Shown here one piece after another: positions 1 to 10,359 of a stretch of 64,000 nucleotides of DNA (positions are counted from its first letter, which is position 1; every line of letters begins with the position of its first letter). The notes under the pieces were generated by a model that saw only the letters and a list, made by a program, of their open reading frames with translations, was not told the origin of the DNA and ran no database searches. Source of the DNA: Ahaetulla prasina. Its lineage: Eukaryota > Chordata > Lepidosauria > Squamata > Colubridae. Made by a program: the position numbers and the translations under genes. The DNA lies in the NCBI RefSeq assembly GCF_028640845.1, contig NC_080543.1:1248667-1312666 (forward strand). Direction: 5' to 3'.

Positions 1-77
1 AAAACATAATCTTGGTCGGGACAAGGAAACCATCTCCCTCTCTGGGTTACGATCTCAGGTTTCAGAAACCGAGTGGA

Positions 78-260
78 ATGGAATAAGACTAGACTAGACT
101 AGACTAGAAATAGAATAGAATAGATTTTTTTATTGGCGAAGTGTGATTGGACACACAAGGAATTTGTCTCCGGTGCAAAAACTCTCAGTATACATACAAG
201 CAGCAAGTGATAAATCATTATCATAATCATAAAATACAATCATCATAAATCATAAGATAA
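78..260 (-). repeat. 3' end of an L3/CR1-like snake LINE with AATAG/CTAGA tail
   Basis: On the minus strand this is the 3' end of the LINE family that also appears at 37.5, 46 and 56 kb. The shared block reads 'tattggc(c/g)aagtgtgattgg' followed by 'acacacaaggaatttgtct'. Next to it, at 78-124, is a short pentamer microsatellite that changes from ACTAG units to AATAG units. It adjoins L1-derived sequence that starts about 283. Confidence 0.7.
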
Positions 261-282
261 CTTTCTATAACAACAAACCCAT

Positions 283-865
283 CTAATTAGCAAAACCCAA
301 AATCAAAGTTTCGGTTTTTTTCCACCCAAAGTCCAGAAGCGGTTTCCAAGTAGACACAAAAGTCATTATGTTCTTTTCTTTAATCCAAGTAGCCAGTTTA
401 GCCATCTCTGCTAACTCCATCAATTTTTGCAGCCCTTCATCCATTGTGGCAATCAGAGTAGCCTTCCATTCTTGTGCATGGAGTATTTCTGCTGCTGTCA
501 GCATATGCAATTTCAAAGTTCCAGATTTTTTTCAAGTTTTTTATCCATTAAGCCCAAAAGAAAAGTTTTTTTCCCCCAGAGCCTTTTTCAAGGCACCTAT
601 CATGATTGGTTCTACCCTTGCTTGCCTTTGACACAGTCGTTCTATCTCTATTTGCAGGTCTTTGTATTCTGTTATCTTCTCCGGTTCTTTCTTTTCTCTT
701 CTGCTCTCTCCAGGTATTGCCACATCCACTATCCAGACTTTGGGGTTTTTTGGTTCTTTTCATTGACAGATGTTAAGCCTGGGGTATTATGTGGTAGGTG
801 CCTGTATTATTATTATCAAATTTATTTGCCATCCATCTTGCAGTTTGAGTGAGTTTAATTTCCAG
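283..865 (-). mobile_element. L1-type LINE ORF2 C-terminal fragment, decayed
   Basis: Minus-strand reading frames in two pieces (about 541-729 and 283-516) resemble the C-terminal end of non-LTR retrotransposon ORF2 proteins. The second piece has the 'MELAEMAKLATWI' stretch followed by 'WKPLLDF', as seen at the end of L1 ORF2. The frame is broken and there is no reverse transcriptase core, so this is a 5'-truncated, dead copy. The subfamily is not determined. Confidence 0.6.
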
Positions 866-1425
866 CATGGTTCCATCAAATAAGAGAACATCTTGGGTGC
901 TTCTCAAATGGCCAAAGCTTCTGTTTTGGTTTTGTAGCTGAAGCAGCCGTGGCCTTCAGTTGCTGCACTGTGAAACCTTCATGGAAAGCAAAGCAAAAAG
1001 CCATCACAATCATTAGAACAGGACGTCTAAGGACTCTCCTTCTCCAGGGGCCCTTCTGTGACCTCGTTTCTCCCCATCTGTGACCATAGGGCTGTCCCCA
1101 GGGTTGCTTATGAAGTTATCATGCTCAACATCTGGAAGTCTTGATCATGCCTCTCTTGACTTCTGGAGTCGACAGAGTTCAGAATGCCCTCTGTTACATC
1201 CAACCCCTCCAGATGGTCTTCCAGGCCCCATTAAAGATGCTTGGATTGAAACATGGAGCATCTGTGAGACTTCTATCTTCATCGGTCACTCAGAGTCAGA
1301 TATGAGATGGGTGGAAAATAAATTTCATCATCTTCATCCTCATCCTCGGCATCCCGCTTGATGCCTCAGCTTCTCATCTTTGCCAATCAATTTGGTGCAG
1401 ACAGCAGCCTCCACCTTATAGAAGT
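866..1425. other. Unassigned intergenic sequence
   Basis: No convincing gene, RNA or repeat was recognised. The minus strand has an acidic-looking short frame near 1320-1360 (DEDEDDE) with no support from flanking frames. A decayed processed pseudogene is possible but not shown. Confidence 0.3.
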
Positions 1426-1426
1426 G

Positions 1427-1630
1427 AATATTTGCAGCTCAGGGTTGAACTGAGGGGTCTGTCTCACCTTCTCCCTCTCCCTCTGAGGGTGCTCTCTGAG
1501 CTGGGTGGTTTTCTTGCAGGCGTTTCATGACCCAACTAGAAAACATCATCAGTGCTGCTGAGAGTTTGGGTAATAAAATGTTTGCAGGAAAACCACCAAG
1601 TTCAGAGAGCACTAAGGATCCCACTGTTAT
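1427..1630. repeat. Foldback interspersed repeat, copy 1
   Basis: One copy of a repeat found at least six times in the window. The left arm reads 'agctcagggttgaactgagg', then 'gtggttttcttgcaggcgtt', then 'catgacccaacta' and 'catcatcagtgct'. The right part returns as the inverse complement ('tttgcaggaaaaccaccaag', 'gagagcactaagga'). The element is therefore a degenerate palindrome, like a MITE or foldback element. Its class was not assigned. Confidence 0.6.
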
Positions 1631-2079
1631 GGTTTATTGATCAGAACATCTCAGGTTATTTTATTAATTGATTTTTTGATATGCTACCAATCTCACCATC
1701 AAGCAACACTGTTGAGTTGTGTAATGTTAACCTGTGCTTAGAGTTTAGTGTGCTCTGTGAGCCCAGTTTCTTAGTCTTTTCCAGGTAAGACTCAACAGAA
1801 TGCTTTGTGATGGATGCATGTGTATTGGTTCTGCTTTTGACCTCTTCTACCCATTTACCAGGGTCTTTGCCACAAGGGCCTCCAAGCTCTTCCCCTTATT
1901 TCCATTCCCTTCAGCATCTTCAGAGGTCCATCTTTCTGCCAAAAGCTCTTTGGGGCTTAGCTTTTCTTCCTTTTTAACCTCTTGTCAGCTGCTCTGCAGA
2001 CACCAAGTGGAGCCAATATTTTAGCATATAATAAAACTTAGCCATGCAGTCGGGAAGCAGCGCAGCCCTGGTTAATGGT

Positions 2080-2740
2080 TAACGGTCCCTGGGGACTCTG
2101 GGCGGATGCGGTCTGGGTTCCCAGGCGGGGAGGCAGCGGGCAATAATAGCGGCTCCCCTCCCGAGGTGGCTGGAGCCTTCCTGAGGAACTGCCCCGAGCG
2201 CGAACGCGGCACGGAGGCGCCTCGAAGCCACCGGTGAGCCGACCCAGCCGGGGACCCCGCCCGCCTCACCTGTCCGCCGACTGGGCGCCCGGTATCGGGC
2301 AGGCAGTTCTCCCGGCCACGCCCGAGGGGCGGTGGCTCTCCGGCATCGCAGCCTCGGCCCATCTGAGACCCCCAGGCGGCGGAGCTTTGAGCAGACGGGA
2401 TGGCCCTGGACTTGGGTCTTGAGCTTGGCCGGAGGGTTGGGGGAGGCGATCCTTCCGGCGGACGGCTTGTTAGCTGCCTCGGACGGGAATCTGGCCAAGA
2501 AGGAGTGGGCAGCGGGCTTGGAGGGAAGCGAAAGGAAAGGAGCACGGAAAGGGGCTTTTGGCTGCTGTTGAAGGACCCTCTGTCCTCCGGCGGGGATCCA
2601 GAGTCGGCTGACATCCCGAGTTGGTCTCCAGCAGCGGGGAGACGTTGCAGGCGGCGGGTGGTCAGCCTTTGGCTCTCGGTCACCCTTACCCTGGTCAGGG
2701 AAGGCCCTAAGGCTGCATTCCCACAATCTGCAGCTCAACT
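2080..2740. promoter_or_regulatory. Orphan CpG-rich block, candidate promoter
   Basis: This block is clearly richer in CpG than its surroundings and carries no recognisable coding exon. It contains possible splice donors on both strands: plus strand at about 2233 (ccaccg/gtgagc) and minus strand at about 2273 (gacag/gtgagg). Open frames on both strands look like GC-rich artefacts. It could be the promoter and first noncoding exon of a flanking gene, such as the odorant receptor or the first ubiquilin-like gene, or a relic. No transcript evidence is available here. Confidence 0.4.
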
Positions 2741-3099
2741 AAGCCAAGGACGTATCTTAAAGCGGGAGGGGAGGGGGAGAAAGATGTAGTGAATTTACTT
2801 TGGCAGTGCCTCTTAATTCGGGGGGCGGGGGCGGGAGGGTGTGTGTTTCCCTGGACGCGTTTCCCAAATGGGTCTGGAACAGCCTGGGGCGACCCCCTAA
2901 CGACCTGGTTAATCATTTCTGAATCTTGCAGGGTGAAATTCCTACCGGCTCAGCCTTTCTGCCTTCCAGCGGGAAGGATGGGCTTCCCTCACTGGGCACA
3001 TTGCCCGATAAGAGCTGCTTCTTAGCAGGTTGAGGTGGGGTCTGGCTTAGCTCCTTGCAAAGTGCAGAAAGCAGGAGGGCCAGGACATACATTTTTAGA

Positions 3100-3755
3100 G
3101 AAACAACAGCCACAACAGCCATTTCTACCATGTCCTGACTACAGGGTGCAAGAAAGCCACAGCCAAAGCGGAGAGATTCAACCGGACAGCCAGTTGCTGC
3201 CGTGAAGGAGCAAGAGGGAAGGTGGCACCCAGGTGCTTGGGAAAGGCAGCCCCAGTGGGAGCCCAGGCCAGCAAGCAGGGTCCTCCGGTGTGCGCTGAAG
3301 GTGGGGGAGCCAGCTAGGAAGGGTGGAGCAGGAACTGTGCACAGGTAGGAGAAAGCAGTGCAATAGGGGGACTGAGGCTGGGTGGGGAGGGAGGGAGGGA
3401 GGGAGAGAGGTGGGTGAGATGTCTCCTTGAGGAGTCCACCGAGCCTCTAAGAGGTCAGCTGCGATCCTGAGCCAAAGGAGGTTGATGCGCCCACCAGTGG
3501 GGGTCCAGGACAGGGTCTGGATTGGGCCCTTCCAGGAGCAGAGCTCCGTTCCACAGCCTGAGAAACGGAATCGGAGAAGTTGCTGAAGGGAGAACCCAGG
3601 CTAAAACACAAAACTGAAGAGGTGGAGAACTTGCAGACACTTCTGCTCCAGACTATGAGAGGAGGTCACCCATCCTCCCTTTCCTCCTCCTTCTCCTGTC
3701 CTTCTCACCAGACCTGGCTGGGGGTCCTCTTGCTCAGAATTTCTTGCGATGCCAA
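3100..3755. other. Unassigned intergenic sequence
   Basis: No gene was seen. It holds a short GGGA-rich run near 3390-3410. Confidence 0.3.
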
Positions 3756-3757
3756 TA

Positions 3758-3902
3758 AAGCAGAATATTTGTAGTTCAGGGTTGAAATGAGGGGTCCTTG
3801 GTGGTGCCTAAGCTGGCTTGTTTTCTTATCACACCATCAGTGCTGTCCTTATGGTCATGAAAACAAGCAAGCCCCAAGAGCACCAAGGACCCCTCACTCT
3901 GT
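3758..3902. repeat. Foldback interspersed repeat, copy 2
   Basis: Starts with 'agaatatttgtagttcaggg' and continues 'ggggtccttggtg'. It then turns and ends with the inverse complement 'caccaaggacccctca'. This is a shortened copy of the same palindromic family as at 1427-1630. It lies just upstream of the odorant receptor coding exon. Confidence 0.65.
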
Positions 3903-3993
3903 GGGATGGTTTGCCAAGAGGGCTGATGGTCGGATTCTCGCTTTGTCTTCCCTGTCCAGGAACCAGGATCCCACTGGACAAAGTTGCCCCCGC

Positions 3994-4947
3994 ATGGCTG
4001 CCCTTAACGACAGCAGCTTTGACCCCATAACCTTTGTCCTGACGGGAATCCCGGGCATGGAGGCATCTCACGTCTGGATCTCTGTCCCCTTCTGCCTGAT
4101 GTACGTGGTGGCCCTGACGGGGAATGCCTTTCTCCTCTTTCTCATCGCCACAGAGCGCAGCCTCCACCAGCCCATGTACCTCTTCCTGGCCATGCTGGCA
4201 GTAGCTGACCTCATGCTGTCCACCTCCACGGTGCCGGAGATGCTGGCCATCTTCTGGTTCGGGTCCAGGAAGATTTCATTTGATGCCTGCATTGCTCAGA
4301 TGTTCTTCACCCACTTCAGCTTCATTGCGGAGTCCACCATTCTCTTGGCCATGGCCTTTGACCGTTACGTCGCTGTTTGTGACCCACTCCGCTACATGAC
4401 CATTCTCACGCCTTCCGCAATAGGGAAGGTGGCCATCGCCGCCATCGTCAGAGGGCTGGCAATCATGTTCCCCCCCATCTTCCTCCTCAAGAGGCTGCCC
4501 TACTGTGGCCACAGCACAATGCCACACACCTATTGTGAGCACATGGGCATCGCCCGCCTGGCTTGCGGGGACATCACCGTCAACATCTGGTACGGCTTCA
4601 CAACTACCCTCCTGTCCTCTGGCGTTGACGTGGTGCTGATCGCCGCCTCTTACGCCTTGATTCTCCGGGCTGTCTTCCAGCTGCCCTGCAAAGAAGCCCG
4701 GCGCAAAACTCTCCGCACCTGTGGCTCCCACATCTCGGTCATCCTCATGTTCTACATGCCAGCCTTCTTCTCCTTCCTCACCCATCGCTTTGGCCACAAC
4801 ATCCCTAGCTGGATCCATATCTTGTTGGCCGACCTCTACGTGATTGTGCCGCCCATGCTCAACCCCATTGTCTACGGAGTCCGAACGAAGCCAATCCGGG
4901 AGAGGGTCATCCATGTGCTCTCACAGATGGGGAGGACCTGCTTCTAA
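3994..4947 (+). CDS. Class I odorant receptor, OR52-like, intact
   Basis: A 317-residue seven-transmembrane odorant receptor expected in the cilia membrane of olfactory neurons, signalling through a G protein. Visible landmarks in order: N-glycosylation site NDSS near residue 4; the TGIPGME opening typical of class I receptors; [12 protein letters not shown] after TM1; [15 protein letters not shown] at the end of TM3; [12 protein letters not shown] in the second extracellular loop, which fits the OR52 family better than OR51; SYALIL in TM5; CGSHISVIL in TM6; and PMLNPIVYG in TM7. The start at 3994 is chosen because it gives the usual short N-terminus; the frame is open further upstream. A good splice acceptor (tcttccctgtccag) ends at 3959, fitting the usual single coding exon after noncoding exons. 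In mammals OR52 genes flank the UBQLN3/UBQLNL pair, matching the next genes here. The exact subfamily is uncertain. Confidence 0.93.
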   Translation: MAALNDSSFDPITFVLTGIPGMEASHVWISVPFCLMYVVALTGNAFLLFLIATERSLHQPMYLFLAMLAVADLMLSTSTVPEMLAIFWFGSRKISFDACIAQMFFTHFSFIAESTILLAMAFDRYVAVCDPLRYMTILTPSAIGKVAIAAIVRGLAIMFPPIFLLKRLPYCGHSTMPHTYCEHMGIARLACGDITVNIWYGFTTTLLSSGVDVVLIAASYALILRAVFQLPCKEARRKTLRTCGSHISVILMFYMPAFFSFLTHRFGHNIPSWIHILLADLYVIVPPMLNPIVYGVRTKPIRERVIHVLSQMGRTCF

Positions 4948-5930
4948 GCCTCGAACAAACTCCGATGGAGGACTTGGGTTGAAGGTTGCTACAGGATGAG
5001 AGCTGCCTCCTTCTTAAGGGAAGGAGATGGACTCTCAGGTCAGAGGAAGCAAGAGTTATTGTGAGGTGGTTACTCTTCTGTCTCTTATCCCCCGGGGGGG
5101 GGGAGGGGGAACAGACGCCTTCTTCCTCGATCAATGTGGCTACAGAGCTATTAAAGCTGGCCCCTCCTTGCCTGTTCTTCCCTAGCCTGGAGCCTCTTCC
5201 CTGGAGTCAGAAGCAGTACTGCAGGCAGCTGCTGGGCTGGGCAGCAGAGCGGTCAGTTGCCCTTCTCTTGTGCCACTTGTGGGCTCTTCGGATCTCTCTG
5301 GTTGGCCTCCTTGAGACGCAGAGCGCTGGACAATCCAGGGCTCTTCTGGCTGACTCTTCCACAACTGGTGCTCCTTTGGCTGCTGGGGGTGGGGGTGATG
5401 AGAGTAGATGGGTACCCCGTCTGTTCTTCTCCTTGAAGTTGTCCCTGGAAAGGAGTTGGATGGGCTGGGCCTTTTTGCCTCTCCCCTCCCCCATTGGGTG
5501 GTCTTTTCTCAAAAGCATTTGGGGAGGGGGCTGTGCATATCCTAAACTCTGGTGATGGGCTCCTGCCCTAGGTTGCTTAGCCAACAGAGGTTTTGTCTTG
5601 CAATGCCATGCATGAAAGTGGGGGCTGCTGGACTGATGTGAGCACAAAAACCCGCTCAAGGCAGCCAAGGGGACACACACACCCCCAAACCACAAGGGGG
5701 AACTAGGTGAATTGGGGCCCACCATGAGAATCCCAGAGACTCCCTTGTTTTGCCCCAGGCCGATGTCTGTGCCCAACTGGCTCACGTCCCTGTGTCCCTT
5801 TGTCCTGCTTCAGATGGACATTCAGTAACACATTTGTAAAATTAAAATGCTAGTTCAGGGCTCCGTTTTGCTGGAGAGGCTGGGAAAGAGCTGAGAAAGC
5901 CGGACTCTCTCCTGGGGAGAGATGCTGCCC
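4948..5930. other. Unassigned intergenic sequence
   Basis: Nothing gene-like was recognised downstream of the receptor apart from a G-rich run at about 5093-5108. The open frames here have no recognised family. Confidence 0.3.
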
Positions 5931-5959
5931 AAACCTCGTCCATGGGGAGCTTGCAAGTC

Positions 5960-6256
5960 ACCTCCTGTCACAGAGAAGAGGGGATCGACTTATTCTCCAG
6001 AGCACCTGAGGGCAGGACAAAAAGCAACAGGTGGAAAATCATTAAAAAGGGATCCAGTCTTGAATTTAAGGAGGAATTTTCTGATAGTGAGAACAATTAA
6101 TCAACGGAACAGCTTCCCTCCCGGGGTTGTGGGTGCTTCAACACTGCAATTTTTCAAAAATAGACTGGACAACCATTTGACTGGGTCCCTGACTGAGCAG
6201 GGGGTTGGACAAGAAGACCTCCAGGGTCCCTTCCAGCCCTAGGATTCTACGTTCTA
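5960..6256 (+). mobile_element. CR1 LINE 3' fragment
   Basis: The frame carries the end of a CR1 ORF2 product (LRRNFLIVRTINQRN, then FFKNRLDNHL). It is followed by the CR1 3' end 'gaagacctccagggtccctt'. 5'-truncated. Confidence 0.75.
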
Positions 6257-6351
6257 TGGCACCTGCCTGCTGAGGCCGGGTCAGGGGGTGCTAGCTGCTT
6301 CCTGTGCCAGAAGCCTTGCCAACAGTTGGCTGAGCCCTGGGCTGGGGGATG

Positions 6352-6370
6352 TAACCCTAACCCTAACCCT
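6352..6370. repeat. Short interstitial telomere-like repeat
   Basis: About three tandem copies of the vertebrate telomere unit (CCCTAA) lie directly in unique-looking DNA. Confidence 0.7.
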
Positions 6371-6689
6371 TGGCAACATGTGGCCTAGATCGCACAACTG
6401 GGCACTGCCATACCTGGCAAAAAGGCCTCTGGCCAGAGTAAAGCCCACAGCAGAGGCACGGAACCCGAGGAAGTCCCTGTGGGGCCGCTGGGAGAATTTA
6501 AATCCCATTTGCCAGGCAGCTTCCAGGCGTATGTCTTGTCAGCAACACCCAGGACCAGGAAAGAAGGACAACTGGGCTCCTTTCAGCCACAAGGGAAAAA
6601 GAACTTTTAGCCCAGGAAGCGAGAACGTTCTGGATCAGCTTGTTTCTGGTTGGAGGTCCTGTTGACCAGAGATAGTGGGGGAGGGTGTT

Positions 6690-7230
6690 GGACTCCAGCA
6701 CATCTAGATCAATCAGGGACCTTGGAGGTCTTCTGCTCAAATAGGAGACCCTGTACAATTTGAGACAAATGGCTGTCCAGTCTCTTCTTAAAAACCTCTG
6801 GTGTTGGAGCAGCCACAACTTCTGGAGGCAAGTTGTTCCACTGGTTAATTGTCCTCACTGTGGGGAAGTTTCTCCTTAGTTCTAGGTTGCTTCTCTCCTT
6901 GATCAGTTTCCATCCATTGTTTCTTGTCCTGCCCTCCGGCGCTTTGGAAGTTGACCCCCCCTTCTCTTCTTTGTGGCAACCCCTCAAATACTGGAAGTCT
7001 GCTATCATGTCCGCTCAGTCCTTCTTTTCTCTAGATTGGCCATACCCAATTCCTGCAACCATTCCTCATATGCTTTAGTCTCCAGGCCTTTGATCATCCT
7101 AGTTGCTGTTCTCTGCACTTTTCCCCAAAGCCTCAATGTCCTTTGTGTGATGTGACCAAAACGGGATGCAGTATTCCAGGTGTGGCTGTACAAAGGCTTT
7201 AAAAAGCTTAGAAGGAACCATGCTGGAGAG
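6690..7230 (-). mobile_element. CR1 LINE 3' fragment
   Basis: Minus-strand frames read the CR1 ORF2 C-terminus, including LRRNFPTVRTINQWNNLPPE and EVFKKRLDSHL. An upstream piece reads RTATRMIKGLETKAYEEWLQ. The frame is broken and the 5' end missing. Confidence 0.8.
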
Positions 7231-7851
7231 AGCTGAGGGGTTTGGCTGCCCCGCCATCAGTTGTCATTCCAACTTCAGCAAGGTGCTCCTGCCTGAGGAC
7301 ATTGTTAAGGGGGGGTGAACTGACGGGGCTCTTTAGTGAAGGGAGAGGGGCCGGACTGCTGACGGTTTTGAGGGGAAACTTCTGTAGTCATGTACTGCAT
7401 TGAGCTTGTGACCGTTCCACTCCATTTCCTGCCCAGCGCCAGTTGTGGGAAGAAGCTGCAGGACGTACAATTGTTGAGTTGTCTTCTGAGGCAAGGAACT
7501 TTGTGCTGGGATGCCACCTGTGGCTTGCATAGCTTGGCCCTGGGAGAGGTCCCTGCTCACAGAACTGCCCCATGGACAGCCTAGAAGACCAGGGAGAGGT
7601 CCAGCCAGTGGCCTCAACAATGACATCACAGACAACAGATTCCACATCAGAAGGTTGGCGTGGTGCATCTGTGGGCGGGTGGAGGTGCAGGTAGAAGAAG
7701 AGACCCATAGCTTGCATGTGGGCAGAGTGAGGAAGCCGGGCAGGGGCACTTTGGGCTGGGATGAGCAGCGCGCTCTGACTCTGACCGGCCACAGCCAAGG
7801 GAGATCTCTCGGTCCTGCTTGCTACCCGCTTGGCCTTCATTCTTTTCCCAG
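7231..7851. other. Sequence upstream of the first ubiquilin-like gene
   Basis: No repeat or gene was recognised. A pyrimidine-rich splice acceptor (cattcttttcccag) ends at 7851, 27 bases before the next ATG. The first ubiquilin-like gene therefore probably has one or more noncoding exons upstream. Confidence 0.35.
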
Positions 7852-7878
7852 AAGAGAGAAGCAAAACTTGGGGGCATT

Positions 7879-9387
7879 ATGGTTGAAAGCCAGATCATTC
7901 CAGGAGTTGATTTCAGATCCACCAAAGAGCCACAAGTTGTCCGGATAATTGTGAAGACGCCCTGGCAGAAGGAAGAGTTTTTGGTCCACAAGGACATGCT
8001 GGTGAGGGAATTTAAGGAGCATGTAGCCCGGCACTTGTCCTCTTCTCCTTCCCAAATTGTGCTGGTCTACACTGGAAGGATCTTAAAAGACCACAAGTCC
8101 CTCGCCCAGCATGGGATCCACCTGGACAGTAATGCTGCCGTCTACGTCGTTGTCCGATCCCAACAAGTGTATCCATCCCAGCAAATGCCCACCCTTCCAG
8201 CTGACCTGGGTCCAGACCCCAAAGCCCCCATGAATGGCACTTTCGCAAGTGATGGCTTGCGGGAGCTGACGGCCAGTCTGGGCCTGAACACGGCCAATTT
8301 CACAGAATTCCAGAACCAGCTGATGTCCAACCCTGACCTGATGATGCAGCTTCTAGAGAACCCCTTTATACAGAGCAAACTTTCGAGCCCCGACCTGATG
8401 AAGAAGCTGGCCACCAAGAGCCCTCAGATACGGCAGGTGATCCAGAGGGCCCCCGAGATCAGCCACGTCTTCAGCTCTCCTGAAGGCATGAGGTTGTTGT
8501 TGGAGCTGGCCAGGAACCCGGCTGCTGTGCGGGAAATCATCAAATCCCCACCCCAGGCTCAGCCTTGTCCTGGGAGTGTCCCCAGTGGAGACGGCAACAC
8601 GGCCTTGCAGGATGTGCTGACCAAGGTGCAGGGTCTGCTGCAGAAGGCCCTCCCTAAGAGATCGGCCCCCACCGTCTGGTCAGGAGCCCTGGGAGGCCAC
8701 CAGCCCACCTTTGACCAGAGTGAGAAGTCTGGGCGGGTCAGGCAGCAGCTGCCTTCCCCCAAACTGTGGCCCCCACGGTCTAGTGGCCAGAACGTTGGCA
8801 CGGCTGCTGGCAACGACCACAACAGAGGGGAAAGTGGCAACTTGCGAGGGGAGACAGGCCAGCTGGCCTCAGCAGCGGTGAAGACCCTGTTCCACCAGAT
8901 CATCAAGCACCTCATGCAGAGCATGGCGAGCAGCCCTTCCAGAAACCCCACCGGCCAGGGTCTCAGCTCAGAGGTGGTGGGCAAAGCTGCCCAGAGGTCC
9001 ATGGCCGGATCCAGAAACTCCCGGGAGCAGATTCTGGCCCTCTTGCAGCAGATTCAAAACACAGATGTCCTTCTGGCAAGCTGGAGCCCTAAAGAGATCC
9101 GGGGGCTGATGGAAATTCAGCAGAGGCTGCAGGCCTTGGCGACCGATGAACCGGTGGCAGAGAGTTGCAGCCGATCAGAGCATCCTGCCCGGAGGTCGTA
9201 TTCCATCACTTCTCTCTGTGATATTGTGCCCCCATCTGGCCCAGGGGATGAGGAGGACTTCTCTGCTCCCGAGATCTGGCAGAGCCTGGCGGCGGATGAC
9301 TTCTTCTGCAGCCCCCCACTCGGTGTCCGCCTGCGGGGCTGCTCGGTGCAACAACCCCCTTCGAAGCAGCAGACATACAAGCTCTGA
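7879..9387 (+). CDS. Ubiquilin-like protein without UBA domain (cluster gene 1)
   Basis: A 502-residue member of the ubiquilin family, whose full-length members carry ubiquitinated clients to the proteasome. The ATG at 7879 follows a splice acceptor ending at 7851; the reading frame extends upstream without an ATG. A ubiquitin-like domain spans about residues 19-93 (VRIIVKTPWQKEEF, then LVYTGRILKDHKSLAQHGI). An STI1-type segment at about 147-225 keeps the ubiquilin pattern NPDLMMQLLENPFIQ, APEISHVFSSPEGMRLLLEL and ARNPAAVREII. A weaker helical segment at about 375-430 may be a second STI1 region. The C-terminus has no UBA domain and ends in a Ser/Pro/Gln-rich tail, as in mammalian UBQLNL. It is the first of four same-strand genes. 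Whether it is the one-to-one UBQLNL orthologue needs a tree. An ATTAAA at 9489-9494 could be its poly(A) signal. Confidence 0.85.
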   Translation: MVESQIIPGVDFRSTKEPQVVRIIVKTPWQKEEFLVHKDMLVREFKEHVARHLSSSPSQIVLVYTGRILKDHKSLAQHGIHLDSNAAVYVVVRSQQVYPSQQMPTLPADLGPDPKAPMNGTFASDGLRELTASLGLNTANFTEFQNQLMSNPDLMMQLLENPFIQSKLSSPDLMKKLATKSPQIRQVIQRAPEISHVFSSPEGMRLLLELARNPAAVREIIKSPPQAQPCPGSVPSGDGNTALQDVLTKVQGLLQKALPKRSAPTVWSGALGGHQPTFDQSEKSGRVRQQLPSPKLWPPRSSGQNVGTAAGNDHNRGESGNLRGETGQLASAAVKTLFHQIIKHLMQSMASSPSRNPTGQGLSSEVVGKAAQRSMAGSRNSREQILALLQQIQNTDVLLASWSPKEIRGLMEIQQRLQALATDEPVAESCSRSEHPARRSYSITSLCDIVPPSGPGDEEDFSAPEIWQSLAADDFFCSPPLGVRLRGCSVQQPPSKQQTYKL

Positions 9388-9488
9388 AGTGTCGGGGCTG
9401 AGCCCTTGGCAGAGTGGATGGGGCCCTTTGGGGGCAGCTTCTGGGCGGATGCTAGAGCTTCATAAAGGAATGGATTTCATGGTTTCTG

Positions 9489-9494
9489 ATTAAA
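9489..9494 (+). terminator. Candidate poly(A) signal ATTAAA
   Basis: ATTAAA lies about 100 bases after the stop of the first ubiquilin-like gene. It is a common poly(A) signal variant. Confidence 0.45.
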
Positions 9495-9714
9495 AGCTTT
9501 AAATCTTTCACCATGTCTCCTTTTGCCTGTGCTTGGGCCCTGCCCTGGGCCTCTAGTCCTTAAGGTTGAATTCACTTCTTGGCAAAGGGCTCAAAACCTC
9601 TAACCACATTCAGGGAGTTTGGCCCTTTTTTCTAAGAGGAGGAATCGGGGGCTGGGCTGGCAACCTTCCATGGGGGATGCAACCACCTCATCTTCTTCCA
9701 TGCTCCCATCTCTT

Positions 9715-9990
9715 GCAATGAGCCACTGGAAACCACTGCAAGAGCTATCCCAAGTGGGCTTTTCCAAAAGGCACCTGGACTTTCTGGATTGTTTTCCTTA
9801 AAAATGTTTCACTTCTCATCCAAGAAGTTTCTTCGGTTCTGAAGATGCTTCTTGATTGAGAAGCAAAATGTTTTCAAGCAAAAAACAACAACAACCAAAA
9901 CCAAACCCAAGAAAGTCCAGTTGCCTTTTGGAAAAGCCCCTTTGGGACAACCGTGACCTAGATGACTGAGAATCTCCATAGACCCTGCAA
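9715..9990. repeat. Interspersed repeat with an inner palindrome, copy A
   Basis: Contains 'gaagcaaaatgttttcaa', 'gaaagtccagttgccttttg' and 'gacaaccgtgacctagatga', which recur at 31030-31165. At 9808-9875 the arms 'cttctcatccaagaag' and 'cttcttgattgagaag' are inverse complements of each other. The class is unknown; a Penelope-like or other retroelement end is possible. Confidence 0.5.
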
Positions 9991-10305
9991 TGGTTCGCAC
10001 TGGTGGCCATTGGTTTGGTGATGGACGCTCAGAGCACCATTTCTCCTGTCCAAAGGCCTTTGATTTCCTCCTGGTGAGGAACAGCCTCGACGTAGTGGCC
10101 ACAGATGTGGTGGAGGATAATAACTGCAGCCGACCCACAGGAGACCATTGTCACGGTAGACATCCCAATCCTGTTGAGGGCCTCCATGGCCATTTGGCCC
10201 AGGGGCTGCTTGGCTTGACACTCAGAGTTGGGAGACCCCGGAGGAAAAAGAGCCAGAGGACAACATCTGCTTGAGGCTGGCAACAGCATCTAGCAGGCCA
10301 GATGT

Positions 10306-10355
10306 TGGAACACGCTATTGACCAGCTGGAGCCATCTGGTCAATAGTGTGTTCCA
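10306..10355. repeat. Short strong hairpin (20-bp arms, 10-nt loop)
   Basis: TGGAACACGCTATTGACCAG at 10306-10325 pairs with 10336-10355 with a single mismatch. The spacer is 10 nt. It is not part of any repeat recognised in the window. Confidence 0.75.
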
Positions 10356-10359
10356 AACA

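Noticed and set aside
2072..2789. Long overlapping open frames on both strands (up to about 220 codons)
   Set aside because: They arise from the GC-rich composition of the CpG block. They have no recognisable domain and no codon-level pattern, and frames on opposite strands are equally long.
3787..3993. N-terminal extension of the OR52-like receptor
   Set aside because: The extra 69 codons are noncoding: they include a foldback repeat and a splice acceptor, and class I receptors have short N-termini.
4276..4914. Minus-strand open frame of about 212 codons opposite the receptor gene
   Set aside because: It is a shadow of the strongly conserved plus-strand receptor and has no family of its own.
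7819..7878. Upstream start for ubiquilin-like gene 1
   Set aside because: The extended frame begins at a TTG and crosses a good splice acceptor at 7851; the first ATG is at 7879.
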